Made by a program: the position numbers and the translations under genes. From an uncultured Clostridia bacterium (GTDB lineage: Bacteria; Bacillota; Clostridia; Christensenellales; Borkfalkiaceae): 64,000 nt of DNA. How positions within the stretch are numbered: position 1 is the first letter of the stretch; every line of letters begins with the position of its first letter. Below the pieces are notes generated by a model, which searched no databases, was not told the DNA's origin, and saw only the letters and a program-made list of their open reading frames with translations. Shown piece by piece: positions 51,150 to 58,521 of this stretch. The DNA is taken from the NCBI GenBank assembly GCA_944328665.1, contig CALVHS010000035.1, positions 1-64,000 of the forward strand, read 5' to 3'.

Positions 51150-51497
51150 CTAACCAAAGACGAGGACGCACAGCAGGCAGGCGAGCAAGCCGCCCGCCAA
51201 CCCGCCCGCAAAGGCAGCCCAAAAAAATCGGCGCCCCTTCCCTTTCGGCGCGGGCAGCGGAGGGGGATCCGCATAGGCAGCGCCCTTCGGCAGGGAGCGG
51301 AGACAATACACTCCGTCCGCCGCATAGCGGATCTCGATATATCCCCGCCCCTCCAGATAAAGAAGCGCCGCTTCCAGCGCCTCGCCCTCCGTCTCCCCGC
51401 CTAAAGCGGCGGCAAAGTCCTCCCTGTCTATCACGCGGTACCCGTCTTTCGCCTGCGCGTTGATCTCGGCGAGCACCGCCCTCGTCAGCCCGTCCAC
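51150..51497 (-). CDS. Small winged-helix-like protein with C-terminal membrane anchor (copy 2)
   Basis: A 115-aa protein, apparently a diverged paralogue of its downstream neighbour, nine bases away. The N-terminal part is a winged-helix-like fold (LTRAVLAEINAQ, then LLYLEGRGYIEIRY), followed by LPKGAAY, a Pro-rich linker, and a C-terminal membrane helix (WAAFAGGLAGGLLACLLCVL). The start is taken as GTG 51497 with AAGGAG five bases before it, giving the same size as copy 1. A longer frame reaches 51608 but has no good ribosome site. Function unknown. Confidence 0.65.
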   Translation of the reverse strand: MDGLTRAVLAEINAQAKDGYRVIDREDFAAALGGETEGEALEAALLYLEGRGYIEIRYAADGVYCLRSLPKGAAYADPPPLPAPKGKGRRFFWAAFAGGLAGGLLACLLCVLVFG

Positions 51498-51633
51498 CCG
51501 CACTCCTTCCGCCGCGCGCCCTCTTTCCGCCACGGCGGCAAAACGATACGCCCTTATTTTTCGGAATTTGGCAAAGAAACATGCAAAACAGAGAAGGAAT
51601 TTGCGCAAAGCACTTTATTCTTTGCAAAAAATG

Positions 51634-51642
51634 TGATATAAT
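51634..51642 (+). promoter_or_regulatory. Extended -10 promoter of the acyl-CoA synthetase gene
   Basis: TGA directly before TATAAT forms an extended -10 element, with a weak TTTATT 17 bases upstream. The ribosome site AAGGAGG is at 51672-51678. Confidence 0.55.
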
Positions 51643-51688
51643 GAGAAAAATTTACTTTTGTACTCTTCCGCAAGGAGGCCATGCGCAC

Positions 51689-53347
51689 ATGGATCTACTC
51701 GACCGCTTCACGAACGCGACGCAGTTCAAAGATTACAAAGACTTTTACCACAACTTCCGCCTGCGCGTGCCGGAAGGCTTCAACTTTGCCTACGACGTCG
51801 TCGACGAATACGCGCGGCTCGCGCCCGAAAAGCGCGCGCTCGTCTGGTGCGACGACTTGAACGAAGAACGCACCTTTACTTTTGCGGACATCAAACGCCT
51901 TTCGGACAAGACCGCCAACTTTTTCCTCTCCCTCGGCATCGGCAAAGGAGACGCGGTGCTCGTCATCCTGCAGCGCCGCTGGGAATATTGGACGACGCTG
52001 ATGGCGCTCTCCAAGATCGGCGCGGTCGCCATCCCCGCCACCCACATGCTGATGGAAAAAGACCTCGTCTACCGCATGGAAAAGGCGAACGTACGCATGG
52101 TCGTCGCCGTGAACGAAGAGGAACTGTGCCGTAACATCCGCAAAGCCGCCGCCCGGGCGTCCTCCGTGCGCCGCCTCGCCTGCGTGGGCGAGCGGGAAGG
52201 CTTCCTCGACTTTACGAAGGAGACGGAAAAGCAGAGCGAAGTCTTGGACGCGGCCTACCGAAAGGAAACGCGCGCCGAGGACGTTTTGCTCGTCTATTTC
52301 ACTTCGGGAACGACGGGCATGCCCAAGATGGCGATGCTCAGCCAGCGCTATACGCTCGCGCACATCGTCACCGCCAAATTTTGGCTCAACTGCACCGACG
52401 ACGGGCTGCACTTCACCCTCGCCGAAACGGGCTGGGCAAAGGCGAGCTGGGGCAAACTGTTCGGACAATGGCTGTGCGGCTCCGCCGTGTTCGTCTACGA
52501 CTTTCACGGAAAGTTCGAGCCGGAAGACCTTTTGAAGCATATCTCGAAATACGGCATCACCACCTTCTGCGCCCCGCCGACCGTCTACCGCTTCATGATC
52601 AAGACGGATCTCTCCAAATACGACCTGTCCAGCATACGCTACATGATGACGGCGGGCGAAGCGCTCAATCCGGAGATCTACCGCCAGATCATGCGCAAGA
52701 CGGGGCACGCCATCTACGAGGGATTCGGCCAAACGGAAACCACCGCCGTATGCGCGACCTTTTCGCAATATATGGAGATCCGCCCCGGCTCGATGGGCAA
52801 GCCCTCCCCCCTCTATTACGTCCAGCTTTTGAACAACGAGGACATGCCCGTGGAAGAGGGAGAAACGGGCGAGATCTGCATCCGCCTGCGCGACCCGCAG
52901 GAAGGGCTCTTTTCCGGCTATTATAATGACGACGCGCTGACAGACTCCGTGCGTTACGACGGCTATTACCACCTCGGCGACCTCGCCTACCGCGACAGCG
53001 ACGGATATTATTGGTTCGTAGGCAGAAAGGACGACATCATCAAGAGCTCCGGCTACCGCATCGGGCCGTTCGAAGTGGAGAGCGCGCTGATGGAACACCC
53101 CGCCGTGCTCGAATGCGCCATCACCGCCGTGCCCGACGAATTGCGCGGGCAGATCGTCAAAGCGACCGTCGTGCTCGCCAAGGGATTCGAAGGGAGCGAC
53201 GCCCTCGTCAAAGAACTGCAAAACCACGTCAAAAAGACGACGGCGCCGTATAAATATCCGCGCATCGTCGAATTCGTCAAAGAACTTCCCAAGACGATCA
53301 GCGGCAAGATCCGCCGCGTCGAGATCCGGGAAGCGGACAAAAAATAA
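51689..53347 (+). CDS. Acyl-CoA synthetase (AMP-forming)
   Basis: An adenylate-forming enzyme that activates a carboxylic acid to its CoA ester. The 552-aa protein has the phosphate loop YFTSGTTGMPK, the YEGFGQTETT motif, the GDLAYRDSDGYYWFVGRKDD hinge region and the catalytic Lys in KTISGKIRR. It resembles the acetyl/medium-chain group (MACS-like) more than classical Acs (about 650 aa). The exact acid cannot be read from the sequence. ATG 51689 follows AAGGAGG. It is a single-gene unit. Confidence 0.9.
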   Translation: MDLLDRFTNATQFKDYKDFYHNFRLRVPEGFNFAYDVVDEYARLAPEKRALVWCDDLNEERTFTFADIKRLSDKTANFFLSLGIGKGDAVLVILQRRWEYWTTLMALSKIGAVAIPATHMLMEKDLVYRMEKANVRMVVAVNEEELCRNIRKAAARASSVRRLACVGEREGFLDFTKETEKQSEVLDAAYRKETRAEDVLLVYFTSGTTGMPKMAMLSQRYTLAHIVTAKFWLNCTDDGLHFTLAETGWAKASWGKLFGQWLCGSAVFVYDFHGKFEPEDLLKHISKYGITTFCAPPTVYRFMIKTDLSKYDLSSIRYMMTAGEALNPEIYRQIMRKTGHAIYEGFGQTETTAVCATFSQYMEIRPGSMGKPSPLYYVQLLNNEDMPVEEGETGEICIRLRDPQEGLFSGYYNDDALTDSVRYDGYYHLGDLAYRDSDGYYWFVGRKDDIIKSSGYRIGPFEVESALMEHPAVLECAITAVPDELRGQIVKATVVLAKGFEGSDALVKELQNHVKKTTAPYKYPRIVEFVKELPKTISGKIRRVEIREADKK

Positions 53348-53365
53348 AGATCAAAAAACATGCCG

Positions 53366-53406
53366 AAGGGGCGCCCGCGCACAAACGCGCGGGCGCCCCT
53401 TCTTTT
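53366..53406. terminator. Terminator after the acyl-CoA synthetase gene
   Basis: A perfect 15-bp stem (53366-53380 with 53387-53401) and a short T-rich stretch. The opposing alpha/beta hydrolase transcript may also end here. Confidence 0.8.
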
Positions 53407-53413
53407 GCCTCGT

Positions 53414-54430
53414 TCAGCGCATGTTTTCCCTTAAAAAGCGCACGATGCCCTCCATCACCTCTTCATCCTCCTCCGTGATCGCGGCGTAGTCCACCGCCCT
53501 GTACATGGAGGCGGCGCGCGCCTTATCCTTCTTGCCGACGGCGGCGATCGCACCGAACGTCTCGTGCATCGCCCTCTCCGCCCGCAGAGAGAGATAGACG
53601 TTGTGCCCCTTTTCCGCAAAGACGTCTACCCGCACAAAAGGATCCCCCGCGAACGCCGACGCCATCTTTTTTCCGTTCCAAGGGAATCGCACCGTGGCGT
53701 CCTTGCGCCCGTACAGCAAATAAGCGGGCTTACGGGCGGCGCGCAGGGAACGGTCGGAACGCAAATTCGCCCGCCTGCCGAACCGCAGCCGCATACAGAG
53801 GCGGATCGTACACGCCATGACCGCACGCAGGGGCGCGAACCTGCCGAACACGTTCTGCGCAAGCACATCCGCCCCGCGGATAAAGCCGCACATGGCGACC
53901 GCACAGGAGACTCCCTCCGACTGCGGCAGGGCGTTCATGACGGAAAACGCGCCCCAGGAATGCCCGACGAACGCCGTCGGCAGCCCGCGCAGGCGATCGT
54001 CCCCGCGCGCGAACGCCGCCGCGGCGAGCAGATCCGCGACGCCCCGATCGAACCCTTCCAACCGCGCGCCGCCGCTTCGCATGCAACCCGTATTGTCGAA
54101 AGCGAGCACGCGAAACCCCGCCCGCGTCAGACGGTCGATCTCCGTCGTATATGCGGTATGCCCCGCGCCGAACCCGTGCGAAAAGAGGACGGCGCCCGCG
54201 GGCACCCCCTCCCGCGAATAGATGTACCCGCGCAGCGTTGTCCCGCCGGAAAGGAATTCCACCGGTTCTGCCCGAAGGCCTGGAAAATCATCCGCCCCGA
54301 AATATTTTACGTTCGGATTGCCGTTGTAACGGCGGCCGTAGATCTTACGTACCGCCAAAAGCCCGGCGGCAGCGCCCGCCGCCAAGAACAGCAGCACGCA
54401 GCCGACACCGATCATACAAAACCAGATCAT
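53414..54430 (-). CDS. Membrane-anchored alpha/beta hydrolase
   Basis: A serine hydrolase (338 aa) with an N-terminal membrane helix (about residues 4-27). The oxyanion region is FSHGFGAGH, the nucleophile is Ser in GHSWG, the acid is likely Asp in GRKDATV and the base is His in EKGHNVY, so the triad is complete. Esterase, lipase or peptidase activity is possible; the substrate is unknown. A GAAAGGAG ribosome site precedes the ATG. Confidence 0.85.
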   Translation of the reverse strand: MIWFCMIGVGCVLLFLAAGAAAGLLAVRKIYGRRYNGNPNVKYFGADDFPGLRAEPVEFLSGGTTLRGYIYSREGVPAGAVLFSHGFGAGHTAYTTEIDRLTRAGFRVLAFDNTGCMRSGGARLEGFDRGVADLLAAAAFARGDDRLRGLPTAFVGHSWGAFSVMNALPQSEGVSCAVAMCGFIRGADVLAQNVFGRFAPLRAVMACTIRLCMRLRFGRRANLRSDRSLRAARKPAYLLYGRKDATVRFPWNGKKMASAFAGDPFVRVDVFAEKGHNVYLSLRAERAMHETFGAIAAVGKKDKARAASMYRAVDYAAITEEDEEVMEGIVRFLRENMR

Positions 54431-54456
54431 GCCCGCTCCTTTCTATATTTCACAGC

Positions 54457-54471
54457 CTATGTCTGACATAG
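54457..54471. promoter_or_regulatory. Palindrome CTATGTC-T-GACATAG
   Basis: A perfect 7-base inverted repeat around one base, 27 bases before the hydrolase start and between divergent genes. It fits a small dimeric regulator site. The hydrolase promoter around it (TTTGCG, 17 bases, TAGGCT) is weak. Confidence 0.4.
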
Positions 54472-54517
54472 TACGCCGCAAACGGGATAAATTCCCATAT
54501 GTGACAAAATTTTTGCA

Positions 54518-54546
54518 TTGATTTTTTCACGAAATTCCTGTATGAT
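54518..54546 (+). promoter_or_regulatory. Promoter of the NlpC/P60 gene
   Basis: TTGATT, 17-base spacer, TATGAT; the ribosome site GGAGGTGATC (nearly a full match to the 16S rRNA end) follows at 54555-54564. Confidence 0.6.
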
Positions 54547-54567
54547 ATACCGCGGAGGTGATCAAAT

Positions 54568-55470
54568 GTGAAAAGATCTGTCATACGGCTGACATCCCTG
54601 TTTCTGTCCGCCGCCCTTACGGCGGCGTTCTGCTTTCTGACCTACTGTATCATCGCCTCGTCCGTACGGCAAGACCACGGACTGAGCGAAGAGCACCCTG
54701 AAGAACTGCCCGAGGCTCCGGAGATCCCAGGATCGCCGCCCGAGCCCCCCGAAGCGCTTCCGCCCGAAGAGGGAGAAAACGATACGCCCCCTTCCGACGA
54801 AACGATCGACGAGGATGAGGAGAAAAAGCACGGGAGCGCCTACATCCGTGCCAAGACGAACGGGCTGAACGTGCGCAGCGGCCCCGGCACGAACTATACT
54901 TCGCTCGGCTCGCTGGACAAAGACGACATGCTCGTGTATCTCGGTACGGAGGACGGCTGGCACGTCACAAGGTTCCGCGACCGCACCGCCTATATCAGCG
55001 CAGGCACCGCCTACTCCGAATTGTATGAAATGGAACACCCCATAGACGAAACGGTGGAAAAGGTGATCGCCGAAGGGTACGAACTGCTCGGGCATCCCTA
55101 CGTCTACGGCGCCGTGCGCCTGCACGACGGCAGGGGCAATTTCCTCAAAAACTTCAACAAGACCAAGTATGACTGCTCGTCGCTGATGCAATACATCTAC
55201 TACCGCGGCGCACGCGTGCTGCTCGACGTCACCACCCGCACACAGGTCGTGCAGGGAGAGCACGTGAAAAAAAGCGAGCTCAGACGGGGCGACCTGATGT
55301 TCTTCACCAATTCTTCCCGCTATCACAAGACGGGCATCGAGCGCATCGGGCATGTCGCGCTGTACCTGGGCGACAACTATATCCTGCACACGGCAAGCGA
55401 CCATGCCGTCATCGAGCCCGTCTCCGCACAACGCTGGCGGTATTACATCGAATCGCGCAGAGTCGTGTAA
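54568..55470 (+). CDS. SH3-NlpC/P60 peptidoglycan hydrolase
   Basis: An exported endopeptidase that cuts wall peptides (300 aa). A signal/anchor helix covers about residues 7-30. An acidic, Pro/Glu-rich linker spans 36-86 and a bacterial SH3 domain 90-150 (GLNVRSGPGTNYTSLGSL). The NlpC/P60 domain spans 165-300, with Cys203 in YDCSSLMQ, His262 in GHVALYLGD and His274. The Cys-His-His triad is complete. The start is GTG 54568. It has its own promoter and terminator. Confidence 0.92.
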   Translation: MKRSVIRLTSLFLSAALTAAFCFLTYCIIASSVRQDHGLSEEHPEELPEAPEIPGSPPEPPEALPPEEGENDTPPSDETIDEDEEKKHGSAYIRAKTNGLNVRSGPGTNYTSLGSLDKDDMLVYLGTEDGWHVTRFRDRTAYISAGTAYSELYEMEHPIDETVEKVIAEGYELLGHPYVYGAVRLHDGRGNFLKNFNKTKYDCSSLMQYIYYRGARVLLDVTTRTQVVQGEHVKKSELRRGDLMFFTNSSRYHKTGIERIGHVALYLGDNYILHTASDHAVIEPVSAQRWRYYIESRRVV

Positions 55471-55491
55471 ATTTCTTCAGACCCGCCTTAC

Positions 55492-55536
55492 GGGCGGGGC
55501 GCCCCTTCCGCAAGGAAGGCAGCGCCCCGCCCTTTT
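55492..55536 (+). terminator. Terminator of the NlpC/P60 gene
   Basis: GGGCGGGGCGC and GCGCCCCGCCC (11-bp stem) enclose an inner CCTTCC/GGAAGG stem and are followed by TTTT. Confidence 0.8.
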
Positions 55537-55540
55537 CCAT

Positions 55541-55568
55541 AAAAAAAGGCGGCAACCCCGCCTTTTTT
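55541..55568. terminator. Terminator of the HD-domain gene
   Basis: AAAAAAAGGCGG and CCGCCTTTTTT form a stem whose T-run on the minus strand ends the fruK-HD transcript. The HD gene stop lies inside it. Confidence 0.8.
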
Positions 55569-56238
55569 ACACCAGACGCACATCGTTGATGATCAGGACG
55601 AACTTCTTCCCGAGGAAATCCGCCGCACGCCTGCAAAGCTGCATCCTGTTAAAATAGATCTCAAAGTAATCCATGACCGAACATTTGTCCGTGTCGATCG
55701 CGATATTCAGAATGATCTCGTCCGCCTCCTTATCCACATAGACGAGCGACTTTTCCGCCGCAAGGTTGACGCGGTCGTGAATGTTCATGTTCTCCATGCT
55801 CATGCGCGTCGTATTCGCTCGCACGCGGCTCTTGTGTACGTCTGCCTTATCCGCCAAAATGAGCGCGGAAGTGATGTCGCTCACGGGCAGCCCCTCGTGC
55901 TCGTCATGGTTGCCGATCGCCATCATGATATCGGCGGCATCCATATAATTCATGCCCATGCGGGTGAGGATATGATAGGCGAGGATCGCCCCGCTCTGCG
56001 CGTGGTTATCCCGGTTGATGCTGTTGCCGATATCGTGCAGATACCCCGCGATCTGCGCCAGTTCCACCCTATGCGGCCCTGCCCCGACATCGCGCAGGAT
56101 ATCCCCCGCCCACTTGCTGACGATGCTCGAATGGCGCACGGAATGCTCGGTAAAACCGAGCGCTTCGATCTGGTTTTCCGCCATATACATGATCGCCTTG
56201 ACTTCCTCGTCCTTTTTGACGTCCGCTATCGTGATCAA
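55567..56238 (-). CDS. HD-domain phosphohydrolase
   Basis: A cytoplasmic metal-dependent phosphohydrolase (223 aa). Metal ligands are in EHSVRHS (His32, His36), YLHDIGN (His68-Asp69) and the later NHDEHEG and DKADVHKSR segments. HD proteins of this size hydrolyse nucleotides, cyclic dinucleotides or alarmones; the substrate here is unknown. It lies three bases after fruK on the same transcript, so a link to fructose metabolism is possible but not shown. Confidence 0.8.
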   Translation of the reverse strand: MITIADVKKDEEVKAIMYMAENQIEALGFTEHSVRHSSIVSKWAGDILRDVGAGPHRVELAQIAGYLHDIGNSINRDNHAQSGAILAYHILTRMGMNYMDAADIMMAIGNHDEHEGLPVSDITSALILADKADVHKSRVRANTTRMSMENMNIHDRVNLAAEKSLVYVDKEADEIILNIAIDTDKCSVMDYFEIYFNRMQLCRRAADFLGKKFVLIINDVRLV

Positions 56239-56241
56239 ATT

Positions 56242-57168
56242 TTATTTTATCTCCTCTACCGACAAATTGGCATAGATCTCGTCATACTTCTCCTTCGTAA
56301 AGGAGATCTGCCCGAAGGTCGTGACCGTCGCCGTTCCCGCGGCGACGCCCGCCCGCAGGATCTCGGGCAAAGGCGCGCCCTGTTCGAGCGCCATCGTCGC
56401 CGCGGCGAGCATGCCGTCCCCCGCGCCGACCGTGGAATTGACCGCAACGTTGATGCTGCGGCAATAGTAATTTTTGCTGCCGTCCGTGATGACCGCCCCC
56501 CGCTTGCCGAGGGAGAGGAGCACCCGCTTGGCTCCCTTGTCGATGAGGGCGTAACAGCCCTTCAACAGTTCCTCCCGCGAACGAAATTCCTGCCCGAGGG
56601 TGAGCTGCAGCTCTTCCTTGTTGGGCTTTACGAGATCCATCCCCGATTGCAGCGCCGCCAAGAGGCGCGGCCCGTCGCAGTCGGCGACTTTGATCTTCCC
56701 TTCCGGGATCGCGTCAAAAAGGCGCGTATAATAATCGCTGTCGATGCCGCGGGGCAGGCTGCCGGAAATGACGACCACGCTGCTCGATTTGCTCAGATTG
56801 GCGACCAGTTCGATGAGTTCCGTCTGCTTGTTTTCCGCGATCGGTTCGCCCACGTCGTTGACCTCGGTGAGCATCGACTTGTTGTCGATAAACTTATAAT
56901 TTTCGCGCACCCTGCCGCGGTTCCAGATGAACACGCTGGGCACCCCCTCCCTGTCGAGCGCCTGCTCGAAGAGGGTGCCGTTTTCATTGTACATGAATCC
57001 CGTCGCATGGCTTTGCCCGTGCAGGCGCGCCACGCCGATGGCGACGTTCAGCGCCTTGCCCGTAAAGCTGAGCGTCTTGTTTTTGACATGGTTGAGCTTG
57101 CCGACGTTGAGCGCATCCACTTCGATGGTCACGTCTGTGCAGGGATTGAGGCAAACCGTAAGGATCAT
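56242..57168 (-). CDS. fruK: 1-phosphofructokinase (PfkB family)
   Basis: A ribokinase-family sugar-phosphate kinase (308 aa), most like FruK/LacC, which makes fructose 1,6-bisphosphate from fructose 1-phosphate, or phosphorylates tagatose 6-phosphate. Motifs are the N-terminal ILTVCLNPCTDVTIEV, the ISGSLPRGI segment, LVKPNKEEL and the catalytic GAGDGM. The classic TLNPAxD start is here CLNPCTD. ATG 57168 has GGAG upstream. No fruR or fructose PTS gene is adjacent, so FruK or LacC cannot be decided. It is co-transcribed with the HD gene. Confidence 0.85.
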   Translation of the reverse strand: MILTVCLNPCTDVTIEVDALNVGKLNHVKNKTLSFTGKALNVAIGVARLHGQSHATGFMYNENGTLFEQALDREGVPSVFIWNRGRVRENYKFIDNKSMLTEVNDVGEPIAENKQTELIELVANLSKSSSVVVISGSLPRGIDSDYYTRLFDAIPEGKIKVADCDGPRLLAALQSGMDLVKPNKEELQLTLGQEFRSREELLKGCYALIDKGAKRVLLSLGKRGAVITDGSKNYYCRSINVAVNSTVGAGDGMLAAATMALEQGAPLPEILRAGVAAGTATVTTFGQISFTKEKYDEIYANLSVEEIK

Positions 57169-57257
57169 TGTTATCACTCCGTTTTCGAATAGTCCGAAAG
57201 ATCGTTTTCCGCGCCGCGGCGGGCAAGCTGCGGCGCGCCTGTCTCTTTTCACCTTTT

Positions 57258-57286
57258 ATTATATTACACAATCGCAAGAATTTCAA
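57258..57286 (-). promoter_or_regulatory. fruK promoter
   Basis: TTGAAA (57286-57281), 17-base spacer, TATAAT (57263-57258). The leader has a strong CGCGCCGC/GCGGCGCG hairpin before the ribosome site. Confidence 0.85.
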
Positions 57287-57310
57287 GGCTAATCGAGAAA
57301 TTTTTTCACA

Positions 57311-57334
57311 TTTTTTGCAACTTTTTGCAAAAAA
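57311..57334. promoter_or_regulatory. Inverted repeat upstream of the fruK promoter
   Basis: TTTTTTGCAA-CTTT-TTGCAAAAAA, perfect 10-base arms, lies 25 bases before the -35 box. It could bind an activator or catabolite-type regulator. Confidence 0.4.
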
Positions 57335-57359
57335 TACCGCCGAAATATCCCCTTTGCAC

Positions 57360-57390
57360 AAAAAAAGCGCCCGCCGCAAGGACAAGCGCT
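57360..57390 (-). terminator. pfkA terminator
   Basis: AGCGCTTGTC pairs with GGCGGGCGCT (three G-U pairs) and runs into seven Ts on the minus strand. Confidence 0.75.
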
Positions 57391-57410
57391 TCCTGTATAC
57401 GAAAACAATG

Positions 57411-58373
57411 TCACATCGAGATCATCTGCAGCGTCTCGTAAAGTTCGTAATTGAACTTCTTTTTCATGCTGACCGCCTCGATGATGTCGAGGTCGATGAT
57501 CTCGTTCCTGTGGATACCGACCACGCGGTTGCCGGTGCCGTCTTTCAGGAGGCGCACCGCCTTATTGCCGAACTGTGCCGCGAGCATCCTGTCCGCCATC
57601 GAAGGAGAACCGCCGCGCTGCACATGGCCGATGGTCGTGCCCCGCACGGAATAGGTGGTCATCGACTGCAGCTTTTTGGAAAACTCCTCGCTCGTTGCGA
57701 CGCCTTCCGCCAGGATGATGATGTTGGAATGCTTGCCGTTGGCGCGGCTCCTGTTGATGCGCAGGACGATGTCCTCCATATCATAAGAGATCTCGGGCAC
57801 GACGATGATCTCCGCGCCGCTGGCGATGCCCGAATACAGGGCGATATCGCCGCAGCGGCGGCCCATGACTTCCACCACGCTGATGCGCTCGTGCGAGGTC
57901 ATCGTGTCCCGCAGCTTGTTGATGATGTCGAGGCAGGTATTGACCGCCGTATCGAACCCGAGGGTGTAGTCCGTATATTCGAGGTCGTTGTCGATGGTGC
58001 CGGGAATACCGATGGTAGGGATGCCATACTCCTCGCTCAGGCACTTGGCGCCGCGGAAAGAGCCGTCGCCGCCGATGACGACCAGCCCCTCGATGCCGCG
58101 GTCGTTGAGCGTCTTGACCGCCTGCTTCTGCCCTTCCACCGTATACATCTCCACGCAGCGCGCCGTGCGCAGCATGGTGCCGCCCCGCTGGACGATATCG
58201 GACACGCTGCGCATGCCCATCTCTTCCATGTCGTCGTTGATGAGTCCCGCATAGCCCTGATGGATGCCGAACACCTCCATCCCGAAATATTTTGCCGTCC
58301 TTACGACCGCCCTGATACAGGCATTCATGCCGGGTGCGTCGCCGCCGCTCGTCAAAACGCCGATTCTCTTCAT
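57411..58373 (-). CDS. pfkA: ATP-dependent 6-phosphofructokinase PfkA
   Basis: The committed glycolytic kinase (320 aa). Motifs are GVLTSGGDAPGMN, the GGDGS nucleotide motif whose Gly marks ATP rather than pyrophosphate use, the catalytic GIPGTIDND, VVEVMGRRCG and HVQRGGSPS. ATG 58373 has GGAGGTCAT upstream. It lies between dnaE and fruK with its own promoter and terminator. Confidence 0.97.
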   Translation of the reverse strand: MKRIGVLTSGGDAPGMNACIRAVVRTAKYFGMEVFGIHQGYAGLINDDMEEMGMRSVSDIVQRGGTMLRTARCVEMYTVEGQKQAVKTLNDRGIEGLVVIGGDGSFRGAKCLSEEYGIPTIGIPGTIDNDLEYTDYTLGFDTAVNTCLDIINKLRDTMTSHERISVVEVMGRRCGDIALYSGIASGAEIIVVPEISYDMEDIVLRINRSRANGKHSNIIILAEGVATSEEFSKKLQSMTTYSVRGTTIGHVQRGGSPSMADRMLAAQFGNKAVRLLKDGTGNRVVGIHRNEIIDLDIIEAVSMKKKFNYELYETLQMISM

Positions 58374-58429
58374 AATGATGACCTCCGGACGGGAGCGTCT
58401 TCCCGTCGATCTTTGCATTCCGCTGTCTT

Positions 58430-58457
58430 ATTATAACAGATGGCACGAAAAATGCAA
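58430..58457 (-). promoter_or_regulatory. pfkA promoter
   Basis: TTGCAT (58457-58452), 16-base spacer, TATAAT (58435-58430). A GACGGG/CCCGTC leader hairpin precedes the ribosome site. Confidence 0.75.
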
Positions 58458-58521
58458 AGTGTTTTCGGGCAACCCCAAAAAATTACAGCGAAACGTTCAT
58501 TTTTAGCAACCGGACGATATT

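Noticed and set aside
51498..51608. Longer N-terminus for the second winged-helix gene (Phe/Cys-rich)
   Set aside because: The GTG at 51497 has a good ribosome site and gives a size equal to its paralogue; the extra part has no such site.
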